A program made the position numbers and the translations under genes. A stretch of DNA of 64,000 nt, taken from positions 1,178,001 through 1,242,000 of the forward strand of contig ML978130.1 in NCBI GenBank assembly GCA_010015805.1, given 5' to 3'. Under the pieces are notes generated by a model that was not told the DNA's origin, made no database searches, and saw only the letters and a program-made list of their open reading frames with translations. Of the stretch, positions 11,751 through 20,816 are shown in pieces. Origin of the DNA: Rhizodiscina lignyota (lineage: Eukaryota > Ascomycota > Dothideomycetes > Aulographales > Rhizodiscinaceae). Numbering within the stretch: position 1 is the stretch's first letter; each line of letters opens with the position of its first letter.

Positions 11751-12870
11751 AACAGGTCCGCAGCTACCCCTTAGCTGTCTAGCCACATCATAGCACTCAG
11801 GGTTAACTTGATCAGGTCTCTTTAGGCCAATGTAGATATATTTGCATAAGATAAACCCATCTTCTAACCTACGGCGGCAGTGGTTTTTGCGAGAAGAGAT
11901 TGTGATTTGTCGGTCATTTGTTGTGAGTTTGTCACAGTGGTGGAAATAAATTAATGTTCTGATTCTGTTGCCGCTCGCCAAGTTTTGCTATCTTCATCAG
12001 TGCCTAAGGATCCGCCGGAGGCACCACTTCCCGACTTCCCGACTCGGAGAATAATCCTCTTTGGTATTGAAATGTGTGGGTCAAGTACTCGGGTAGCTAA
12101 AGTCCATTTTCGATGCCACGGCCAATTCTTCAAAGCTATAACTGAGGCCTGACCCACTACCAGTAGCATTGCACTTGAATATTTTGGTGGGTCTGAGTCG
12201 GATTCTAACAAGTCCCGGATCACCGTTCAAGCCTCTAACTCCGTACTTCCAATATTCTCGATATTGGTGAAGATCCGGACAAGAAGAGGCGGAATGAGCT
12301 CTGAAGCAATACAAGGAGCTCTCCCTTAGCGCTACCAATTTCATCGTCAAATTTACGCCGGAGTGGGAACCAGCAAACAAAATGAGTCGACTAAGATGGG
12401 TTGCAAAGTCAATGCAAAAAAACGATTTTCAGGCATGTTTGGACACAGAGTACGGGGTACTGCTGTACAAAAGTCGCGCAGGAGAAGTGCTGTTAAATTT
12501 GTCACGCTGAGTAGTCGGAATCACAGAGAAAAGTACAGAGACGAATACCTTCAACTTCGTGCAATAAGTGTACCAGTATCCACTCGTCAGGTAATACTGA
12601 TGCTCTTCAATTGGTGACTATACTGTTTGCAAGAGGCAAACGTTACGCAATTCACGAACTCCCAATTTGCTTTCTACTGACGAGCCCAGATATCGGGGCC
12701 CAGATTGTCGGACAATTCTACTCTAACCCAATAGCAGCCCGTACCTCGCAAATGAAATGGCTCAAACTATCCTCATCCAAGCCGTTCTGCACGCTGTATA
12801 AAATCCGTCCTAATGCAACGAAACTACGAACGTCCCCAAATTAACTCATCCAAGTACTAGTACATTCACA
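11751..12870. other. Intergenic; no supported gene
   Basis: 1.1 kb. Minus-strand ORFs at 11951..12223 and 12081..12380 overlap but do not splice into a convincing protein. The plus-strand ORFs are shadows. The right end carries the TATA element of the next gene. Confidence 0.45.
12797..12803 (+). promoter_or_regulatory. TATA box of the small coiled-coil gene
   Basis: A tataaaa match 68 bp before the ATG at 12871, a normal distance for a fungal core promoter. It supports the start of that short gene. Confidence 0.5.
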
Positions 12871-13296
12871 ATGAATTCGTTGAATCTTCGCCGACCAGCA
12901 AATCCAGCACTCACAAGTGAGTATGGCTCAGATCAGTATGCAGCGACACTGGAAAGATTGACCAGAACACTGGTGAATCTGCAATACTACTACGAACGAT
13001 TGACCGCAAGATTAGAAGTTGTAGAAGAACAACTTAGCGTGCATCGTACCAGCATACAAAATAGTCTTATCCCCTCCGACTTTCCTAGGCGCGCTTCAGC
13101 AACTCAGTCGTCCCAAGCAGCTCAGCAATCCCAGCAGCCCCTTCCACGAGCTCAGCCGCACAGCCCACAACAACAAGCAGGAAGAAATTATGGTTCTCTT
13201 TATACTGAACAGGGAGAGTCTGTGGGACAGCGCGCATATGGCAGTAATTTTGATTACTATCCGGATATCCGCGACCATCTGGGTGACCGTCAGTAA
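12871..13296 (+). CDS. Small hypothetical protein, coiled coil plus Gln/Ser-rich tail
   Basis: 141 residues, no intron, ATG 68 bp behind a TATA box. Residues about 22-65 form a charged amphipathic helix (LERLTRTLVNLQYYYERLTA) that could be a coiled coil. Residues about 75-105 are Gln/Ser/Pro-rich and probably disordered. The tail is Tyr/Gly/Asp-rich. No family recognised. Its size and composition recall the other small coiled-coil proteins near 4.3 and 5.6 kb, without visible homology. Confidence 0.45.
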   Translation: MNSLNLRRPANPALTSEYGSDQYAATLERLTRTLVNLQYYYERLTARLEVVEEQLSVHRTSIQNSLIPSDFPRRASATQSSQAAQQSQQPLPRAQPHSPQQQAGRNYGSLYTEQGESVGQRAYGSNFDYYPDIRDHLGDRQ

Positions 13297-13990
13297 CGAA
13301 GCCACTCAGAAGACTCAGGAGGTTTCAGCGGCTAAAGGATATGAGTGTATTAATGACACGTAGCTAAATACTAAGGTGCAACGCGAAACGAGATAATTTT
13401 CAAAGCTGATTATCTCGCCATGAGTGATGCTCGTGCTGTGTGCGCAGTACGATCAAGTAAACAACCAAAGTGCCTCATGAGAATTTGCCTATATGAATCT
13501 TCAGTCTCTTTTATCGTTATGCAACTGCTGTTCACATCTGCACCCAGAAAGGGAAAATGGCAGACTGCTAGACCTGGTACCCACTAGTGGTACTTCACAT
13601 ACAACTGTTGTGCTTAATATCGCGATAAAATATCCACCTGTAACCCAAATGAAATTAGCACTTAGATAGGAGTATGAACAATACCTCGAATTTGTAAAGA
13701 TTATGCCTAGATTTGAGCCTAATAGTAGCCCAGTTTTGGGAGTTTAAATGTATCATTAGTATCGGAAGCGCCGAACTTGTATGGGCAGCAACCCAGGGGC
13801 TACCATATTCGTGTATTAGATAGCTCATAATTATCTAATATATCTTTATCAGAGAAGTTTAAACTCTGTTAGCTATGCACTTCACTATGCAGTATAGTGA
13901 ATGAATTTAGAAGAAACCTATGCGACTACAGCCGGTAAAGGAATACAAAATGAGAACTAGCGAGTGCGGCATGGAAGCCAGTGAAGACAG

Positions 13991-14173
13991 CAACTGCACT
14001 TAGAGGCAAGGATTACGAAGCTGGAAATGATTACTAAGTTGTTGGAGGACATTCAACACTTCTTATCTAGAGATATAGCATCCAGGCAAGAATTACAAGG
14101 TAGTGTAGCAGAGCTTGGGGTGGCAATCCGGGGCACCCGACGCAATCCGGCCACAGAATTCCAATCCAGTTGA
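13991..14173 (+). other. Possible coding remnant or exon of a small coiled-coil protein
   Basis: Open frame of about 60 codons ending in TGA at 14171..14173. It begins right after an AG (gaagacag) that could be a splice acceptor. The translation is heptad-like (LEARITKLEMITKLLEDIQ) and then polar. No ATG lies in frame near its 5' end, and I could not find an upstream exon with matching phase (a short ATG frame at 13901 does not fit). It may be an exon of an unresolved gene, a remnant, or chance. Confidence 0.2.
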
Positions 14174-14506
14174 TATTCTCATGTCATTACCAAATCACTT
14201 AGGTACTCAGAGCAAACATGGTGAGCAATCTCTTTCAAAGTGTCGATGAGCAGAAAATCGAGTTGACCGAAAGGACAGAAATTGAACATAAGAAGATGCA
14301 ACAGTGGCGACCATTGTCGTCTTACGGGACTCTGAGCGGAAGGAATGTAATGAGCCGTGACGCCGACAATCCAATCAGCACACGGGTGGGTCCGGACAAT
14401 AAATCTTTCATATTCAGAGGCAATTGCGAGATGTCGGGGAGAAGCTTGATCTTGGCTGGATCTTCGCGATGCGGATCTTGATCCCCCGGGGACTTCCCCG
14501 CAACCT

Positions 14507-14514
14507 TATATAAA
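14507..14514 (+). promoter_or_regulatory. TATA box upstream of the EthD-like gene
   Basis: tatataaa, 178 bp before the ATG at 14692. Just upstream is a short GC palindrome region (cccccgggg at about 14483..14492, followed by ggggacttcccc). Confidence 0.45.
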
Positions 14515-14691
14515 TCTTCATGTCGCAGCCAGATTCAGTCTCGGAATTTAATATCAACTTGTTCTCCTAAAGATACCATATCGGAAAGATTCCCTTGAAA
14601 GTACTGATAGTTACATTCTATCGTGGGCCTCGTCGATACTCTTACATTTCATACAACGCCAAAGCCGAGATTATACTCCGCCATTCGAACT

Positions 14692-15387
14692 ATGCCTAAA
14701 TCAACTGCAATTCTGTACCCGCTTACCTCGAGGCACCCAGACAAATCAGAAGCAGACTTCAACAAATGGTACGATGAAGTCCACGCGCCAAGTCGCGCCA
14801 GCTGTCCAGGAGTGAACCGCGTATCCCGTTACAAAGCGACAGACGGCCAGCAACCGGAATGGCTCGCCATTTACGAACTCTCCGACACATCAGCACTCCA
14901 AACACCGGAGTACAAAAAAGCGCGAGAGAATGACGGAGATGATGAATCAACCATGTTCAAATTGCTCGATCGCAGAGTATACAAAGTATTTAGCGACATA
15001 AAGCGAGAAGATTACGATACTTACACTGGAAACCGCGATATGATTCATGTCTGCACGGAGCCGATTAACCATGTCTCGGAAAATGAGTTCAACGCCTGGT
15101 ACGAGGACGAGCATGTGCCGTATCTGCAGAAATGTCCAGGCTGGCTGAGGTCGGTCCGTTGTATCATCGAAGACTCGCGAGACCCAAGGGATACGTCAAA
15201 CCCGGAGGGCAATACGGCTAGTAGAGCGAAGTATTTGGCATTCCACGAGTGGGAGGATGGAGACAAGGTGTATGCTTCGGATGAACACAAGTACGCGATC
15301 ACAACACCGTGGAGGATGAGAATCATGACGAGCATTGATGAAAAGAGCGAGGAGAGGAGGAGATTCAAGCTCTGGAAGCAGTTCTGA
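14692..15387 (+). CDS. Duplicated dimeric alpha/beta-barrel (EthD-like) protein
   Basis: 231 residues, no intron. Two similar halves each carry the signature of small ferredoxin-like barrel enzymes or chaperones: FNKWYDEVHAPSRASCPGV at about residue 22 and FNAWYEDEHVPYLQKCPGW at about residue 130. EthD-like barrels include enzymes and accessory proteins of aromatic and polyketide metabolism. Here an internal duplication would give a pseudo-dimer in one chain. The frame is open from 14623, but 14692 is the first ATG (MPKSTAILYP). The next gene is an APC permease in the same direction, so a shared catabolic role is possible but unproven. Confidence 0.75.
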   Translation: MPKSTAILYPLTSRHPDKSEADFNKWYDEVHAPSRASCPGVNRVSRYKATDGQQPEWLAIYELSDTSALQTPEYKKARENDGDDESTMFKLLDRRVYKVFSDIKREDYDTYTGNRDMIHVCTEPINHVSENEFNAWYEDEHVPYLQKCPGWLRSVRCIIEDSRDPRDTSNPEGNTASRAKYLAFHEWEDGDKVYASDEHKYAITTPWRMRIMTSIDEKSEERRRFKLWKQF

Positions 15388-15985
15388 GTCTTCTACGAGA
15401 AGGGTGTTACGATAAGATTACGGAGATGCTTCTCAACTTGGTGTGTTTAGAGTGGGTCATGAATGTTCAGAGCCAACGATGAAGAATCAACCTTGGCCAT
15501 AGAACTTTGAAACAAATTTCAAGACTCGCCGTTTTAATTACTTTCTCTCGAGTCTGTGCAACTTGCAGGGGTGCATATTCAGGAGGTTGGTGATGTGGTT
15601 CCCAGCGCGCCATCATATTTCCCTAGACTTCCGAAGCTCCGCAGGACACACGACAAGCCCTATTCCGTAGCAGCATTCGAATCTGAAAATTGTTGCTTAT
15701 TGTGGCATGGTCCGCCCAATTCAGACCTGTCATCATACCCCTGCTCCCCCAGATTCCCCCCGCGCGCCGCAATGACAGCATCAACGCCAAAGTTGGCTTG
15801 ATTCGGGAAGTCCATGCGAAACGAGAAAGTCTCCGCCGCACAGCGTCAAGCGTCAAAGGGGAAGGTCACAGTAGGCAAATCGTCCGCTGCCGAAGCAATG
15901 ACTGCATTCGTGAATCAAATACGCTCGGGACCGTATATATGGCGCGCAATGTCAGCTCTCTTATGGCTTCATTATTCCTGGCAAG
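15388..15985. other. Intergenic, promoter of the permease
   Basis: 598 bp without a supported gene. A TATA-like element (tatatat, 15934..15940) lies 45 bp before the permease ATG. Confidence 0.45.
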
Positions 15986-17515
15986 ATGAAGGACGCTGCC
16001 TTCACTGACGAGTCACAGCTGGCCCAGCTTGGGCACGCGCAGTCCTTTGAACGACAATTTTCGAAATGGTCTATGCTCGGCCTTGCATTCGCTATTCTCA
16101 ACTCATGGACGGCTCTTGCAGCGTCTCTCTCGTTAGCCCTGCCATCAGGTGGTCCAATCGCCGTGATATGGGGATTAGTTACAGCTGGAATCTGTAATTT
16201 GTCTCTTGCTGCGAGTCTTGCCGAATTTTTATCCGCATATCCAACTGCTGGGGGCCAGTACCATTGGGTCGCAATGATCTCACCTCCGTCGCTGAAACGA
16301 GGTCTCTCCTGGGTGACTGGGTGGATCAACTTGACAGGCTGGGTAGCATTAGTTGCGACGAACAGCTCCCTGGCCAGCACTCTGATCATCAATATCATTT
16401 CGCTCGAAGTACCAGACTATGATTTTAAGAGATGGCATCAGTTTCTTCTCTATCTTGGGATCACAGCGCTGACCTTTGTCGTCAACGCATTTATGATACG
16501 CCTGCTGCCACACATCAATATGTTCGCATTGGTTTGGAGTATTGCCGGATTTTTCATCATCTCGATCGTAGTTCTCGCTACGGCCGCTCCTGACTACGCG
16601 ACAGGAGAATACGTCTTTGCAACGTTCATCAACACGACCGGATGGCCAGATGGCATCGCTTGGCTACTTGGGCTTTTGCAAGGAGGTCTTGGGCTGACTG
16701 GCTTCGATGCCGTTGCTCATATGATTGAGGAGATCCCAAATGCTGCGATCGAAGGCCCAAAAATTATGATTTACTGTCAATACATCGGAATCAGCACAGG
16801 ATTTCTCTTCCTTATCGTCTTACTTTTCGTCTCCGGAGGGACTGCGAACGCGCAGACGATAATTGAGTCCTCATCTGGCCCGCTTCTAGAGACCTTTTAC
16901 ATCGCAACCAGTTCGAAGACTGGAGCAGTGTGTCTGCTGATATTTCCACTCATATGCTTCTGTTTTGCTGGAATAGCCGTCATGACGACCTCATCACGGA
17001 TGACATTTGCATTCGCAAGGGATGGAGGCCTTCCATTATCATATTTGTGGTGGAGGGTTCATAATGGGCTGAGCGTCCCGCTCAACGCTCTTTACCTCAA
17101 CGTTTTCGTGGTAGTGATATTCGGCTGCATCTACCTCGGCTCCAGCGTTGCTTTCAATGCTATCATTGCAGCTTCAGTGGTTGCTCTAGGAGTGAGCTAT
17201 GGAATACCGGTTGCATTGAACATGGCCCAATTGAGAAGGAAGCTACCAGAGCGAGTTTTCGCCCTTCCAGAGTGGCTCGGATGGACAGTCAACACTATTG
17301 GACTGGTATACACTATCGTTACAACGGTCTTGTTCTTATTTCCGCCTGCCATTCCCGTGGATGGAACAACAATGAACTATTGCATTGTCGCCTTTGCGAT
17401 TATCATCATCATTTCTACCATACAGTGGATATTTGACGGCCGGAAGAACTACGAGGGGCCTCGGATTACAATTGATGAAGTGCGCAGGGGGTCTATGGTC
17501 CCAGACTCCGTGTGA
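15986..17515 (+). CDS. APC-superfamily amino acid/choline/GABA permease
   Basis: 509 residues, no intron. Plasma-membrane transporter of the amino acid-polyamine-choline family, closest in pattern to fungal choline/GABA-type permeases. The N-terminal hallmark SFERQFSKWSMLGLAFAI precedes the first membrane helix. LPSGGPIAVIWG and YPTAGGQYHWVA match the conserved first helices of this group. About 12 hydrophobic segments can be counted, and the cytosolic tail is short. GGLGLTGFDAVAHMIEEIP near the middle is also typical of the family. Substrate cannot be assigned from the sequence. The start is the first ATG with a short acidic cytosolic N terminus. Confidence 0.9.
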   Translation: MKDAAFTDESQLAQLGHAQSFERQFSKWSMLGLAFAILNSWTALAASLSLALPSGGPIAVIWGLVTAGICNLSLAASLAEFLSAYPTAGGQYHWVAMISPPSLKRGLSWVTGWINLTGWVALVATNSSLASTLIINIISLEVPDYDFKRWHQFLLYLGITALTFVVNAFMIRLLPHINMFALVWSIAGFFIISIVVLATAAPDYATGEYVFATFINTTGWPDGIAWLLGLLQGGLGLTGFDAVAHMIEEIPNAAIEGPKIMIYCQYIGISTGFLFLIVLLFVSGGTANAQTIIESSSGPLLETFYIATSSKTGAVCLLIFPLICFCFAGIAVMTTSSRMTFAFARDGGLPLSYLWWRVHNGLSVPLNALYLNVFVVVIFGCIYLGSSVAFNAIIAASVVALGVSYGIPVALNMAQLRRKLPERVFALPEWLGWTVNTIGLVYTIVTTVLFLFPPAIPVDGTTMNYCIVAFAIIIIISTIQWIFDGRKNYEGPRITIDEVRRGSMVPDSV

Positions 17516-18128
17516 ACAAGAAAAAGCAAGTGCTCACAAAAATTGTTGAGGCAGTTCTGCGTGATTGTTGTTGTGCTATGTGCGAGTCATAGATCCCAAG
17601 CGAGCCTCAGCCTTCGCCGTTATTGTACATACTTCAAATGCATGGCCGTTGGCGCCCTCAGCTAGAAGCAACATCTTTACTTAAACTTCATTCACAGATC
17701 GGAAATTGTCAACGTCGTGGCATGATGTGGATGTTGACATGTGAAAATCACGTTTGCTCCGCCCACCTATGGCATCCACCCGAGATGAACTTCAATGGCA
17801 TAATCAGACATTGCAAAGCGACAACCCCTTTAGGAAATGAATCAGCCTCGGATTCAAACATATCTGAATGGCTGTTCCTGCAGCGTGCCTCATCGACAGG
17901 GGGAATACCGCAAGCTTCATTGGAACAATAAAATATACAGCCTCAGCTGGAAAACCTCAACGATCTCTAGCTGCACCAAGACTGCTCATGAGCTGGAGGG
18001 AATGAAAAGTTCGATACATAAAGGCAAGCCCCAAGCAAAGATGGCTTCATTCGCTCATTGAGCATTATTCTTGCGCACCAACCTGCGTTTCATCTCAGGC
18101 CAGCATTTCGTAAATATCATATATCAAG
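17516..18128. other. Intergenic; no supported gene
   Basis: 613 bp between the permease and the small secreted protein. No convincing ORF. Confidence 0.45.
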
Positions 18129-18705
18129 ATGCATTTCTTCACCGCCATCACGGCCTCTCTCACTCTCGCCTCTGGGGTTCTTGCAGCTGCTGGGCCACCA
18201 TACGGTCCATACAACCCAGGATTCTACGACTCACCTGCCGAAAGAGCAACTTCGAAAGGCCGCCTTGAAATCATCAACAACTGCAACTACCCGGTCTACG
18301 TGAACTTCGTCCGACCAGGCACCACCAGCACCAGCAGAACATTTCCGAGCAAGTCCAAGTACTCCGAAACCTACAAGGGAACTGAGAATAAGATCTACAG
18401 TAAGTATTCCTACATCCTTACACAGGATTACGCAATGCTAACAGCCGTTGCGTCTATTAGTCCGAAGACACCAGAGCACCGCTCAAAACCAGCCGATGGC
18501 GGTCTTCAGGTACTCCGACTACAACGGAGAGCTCAGATACAGATTCTTGACGGAAAATGGCTCTCTTTCCTTCGGAAGCCCGTCGCCGTACTTCAAGTTG
18601 GTGGGTCAGGGCACCTGTCCCAGCACCAGTCATTATACCACTGGAGACACGGTCTATAGGTGCAATGACAAGTACAGTGTCACTCTGACGCTCTGCAAGT
18701 CCTGA
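18129..18705 (+). CDS. Small secreted protein, Bys1/thaumatin-like type
   Basis: Exons 18129..18399 and 18461..18705 with a 61-bp intron (gtaagt, branch tgctaac, attag); 171 residues. The N terminus MHFFTAITASLTLASGVLA is a clear secretion signal. The mature part has LEIINNCNYPVYVNFVRPG, resembling the start of Bys1/thaumatin-like beta-sandwich proteins (a conserved NNC.YPVY strand), and ends with cysteines in GTCPSTSHY, YRCND and LTLCKS. Such proteins are extracellular or wall-associated and often stage-regulated. Family placement is tentative; a lineage-specific secreted protein is the alternative. Confidence 0.65.
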
Positions 18706-19770
18706 GTGCGGGAAGAAAGGAGATCGGAGCGAGCGTAAAGTGTATGTAGCTGGGAAGTATGAGTCACTGTCAGGTGCATGAAGGTGAATTAATTTGGATA
18801 TTGATAGCTGAGATCGAACCATTAATGTATGAACATAAAGAAGAGCGCGTAAATCTACAACACGGTTTAGTTTTGACCAACTGCACTTGATCACTTGCCC
18901 TGCGTCTTCCGAATGCCTATCGCGAGCGCTTTAGTCTTGCTCCAGATAAGGCAGAGTCGTTCTAGAAGTGCCCGAGAAGAGAGCAGATGTGCGTCATTTT
19001 CTGCCCGATGCGCTGAAAGCCGGCGTCATCGAACCAGATAACCAGAGTTATGCGAAGACAACTCGTACAGAACGGCATAGTATCATATGCAACGTATTCA
19101 TCGCCTGACGCAATTCCGCGTTGCAGTTCGCTGAGGGATCGCGCCGGCATTGATACGCAGCGCAATCACGGCCTACCGGGTGCATACGATCCGTGTCACT
19201 CGTGTTGTCTCAGAGGTTCGTGGAGAAATGCTGTATGTATAGAAATTGGCGAAGGGGACATTTGAACTGGAGTTGAAGGAGAGTGGCTGGGCTGTCAGCT
19301 AGGCCATTTGAAGCATGGATCGACCATGGTGGTGCGGAGGGTGCCTTTCCACGGACCCAAAGCTGCTTTTAAGGGGCTTCTTTTTTGAGAGGTTCACCAA
19401 GCTCACTTAAAACTGAGTCGCTGTGATCTCAGTAGTGTCCGTAAGACATTTTACTTCAACTAGCACAAAATCAACAAGACATGTGGCTGACCGATAAATC
19501 GGTTCCTTGGGTGGACGTGGTGGGAGATCTCATTCCGACTATCCGCACCTCTGTGCGGGGTGGTCAACCTGGGGTTCAGGAGCAAGCTTTAACTGTGTCG
19601 TGAATCTTCTCAAAGCCAATTGCAACTCTAATACCAAATTGTTTCAAGTTGTGTCGTCTTCTGATTTCTTCATTCCATATTTCAAGCCTGTCCATTCGGC
19701 TGCTCTCAGCGTAAATCACTTTGTCACCGAAGAACTCAAGTAACAAATTCAATATTAAAACATTACCATC
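18706..19770. other. Intergenic; no supported gene
   Basis: 1.07 kb. Short ORFs only (for example 19050..19265). No domain or splice chain recognised. Confidence 0.45.
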
Positions 19771-20613
19771 ATGGGATATCCCGATCTTCAAGGAAAAGTG
19801 GCCCTTGTCACTGGTATTGGGCAAATGGGTGATACAGGAATCGGCCAGCAGGATCCCAATATCTGGGGCAACGGTGCTGCCATCGCCAAAAAATTATACG
19901 ATTATGGAGCGAAGGTGTTCGGGTGCGATTTGGTTCTTTCATCCGCAGAAGAGACACAAGGGCTCATCAAATCCGCATCGCCATCATCTAACACACCTGG
20001 ATCCATCGATGTCATCCAAGCAGACGTGACATCTGCATCCTCCGTAAAGGCCATGATCAACGCTTGCATCCAAAAGCATGGTAGAATCGACATTCTGGTG
20101 AACAATGTTGGCAGACCAGCGCCAGGCGGAGCAGGTGATATGGATGAGGCAACATGGGATGCTCAAATCAACGTAAATCTCAAGTCGGTCTTCCTTTGCA
20201 GCAAGTTTGCACTTCCGCATTTAGAGTCTGTTGGCGGAGTCGTTGTAAACCTCGGTTCCGTTGCTGGCGTCGGTTGGACGGGCAAGGCTCAGATTGGCTA
20301 TGCGACTACAAAAGGTGCCGTGATCCAGTATACGCGAGTTGCAGCGGTTGAGTATGCTAAGAGAGGCGTACGGTTCAACTGCGTAAGCCCAGGACTGGTG
20401 CACACACCGTTGGTGACCTTCATCGCGCAAAAGTATCCTCCGTACGATTATGATGCAACGATCAAAAAGAGGAACAACCAGGTGCCAATGGGAAAGATGG
20501 GACGCGCATGGGACGTCGCTGAAGGTGTGTGCTGGTTGAGTTCGGAAAAGAGTGGGTTTGTGACCGGTCATAATTTACTTGTTGATGGTGGGCAGGTGGC
20601 ATCGCTGTTGTAA
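19771..20613 (+). CDS. Short-chain dehydrogenase/reductase (classical SDR)
   Basis: 280 residues, no intron. NAD(P)(H)-dependent oxidoreductase with a Rossmann fold. Motifs in order: VALVTG at residues 10-15, D-V-T about 89, NNVG about 112, NLGSVAGVGWTG with the catalytic Ser, YATTK with catalytic Tyr/Lys about 178-182, and FNCVSPGLVHTP. The glycine motif is unusual. After VTGIGQMGDTGIG there is a longer segment (QQDPNIWGNG) before the AAIAKKL helix, so the usual TGxxxGxG turn appears duplicated or extended. The C-terminal LLVDGGQ is canonical. Substrate unknown. Confidence 0.9.
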   Translation: MGYPDLQGKVALVTGIGQMGDTGIGQQDPNIWGNGAAIAKKLYDYGAKVFGCDLVLSSAEETQGLIKSASPSSNTPGSIDVIQADVTSASSVKAMINACIQKHGRIDILVNNVGRPAPGGAGDMDEATWDAQINVNLKSVFLCSKFALPHLESVGGVVVNLGSVAGVGWTGKAQIGYATTKGAVIQYTRVAAVEYAKRGVRFNCVSPGLVHTPLVTFIAQKYPPYDYDATIKKRNNQVPMGKMGRAWDVAEGVCWLSSEKSGFVTGHNLLVDGGQVASLL

Positions 20614-20816
20614 TTATTCAGTATCGAAGATGATCTCGGTTACTAACTGCTGTTGGTTCATTGATATCGCGAGATTTCAAATACCACTTGCTAATAGCCA
20701 TCAGAGAGAAAATTGGTTTCGCCGAGAAATAGGAATGCACCCAGTCCATCCCCCTGATGGCTATGTTGGCGACATCTGGAAATACCGCAATGTCACAACT
20801 CTGGCAGCTTGAAACC

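Larger units (their letters stand above)
13297..14691. other. AT-rich intergenic stretch with one possible orphan exon
   Basis: Mostly AT-rich DNA with no supported gene apart from the open frame described at 13991. The right end holds the TATA box of the gene at 14692. The ORF at 14218..14481 has no supporting feature. Confidence 0.4.
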
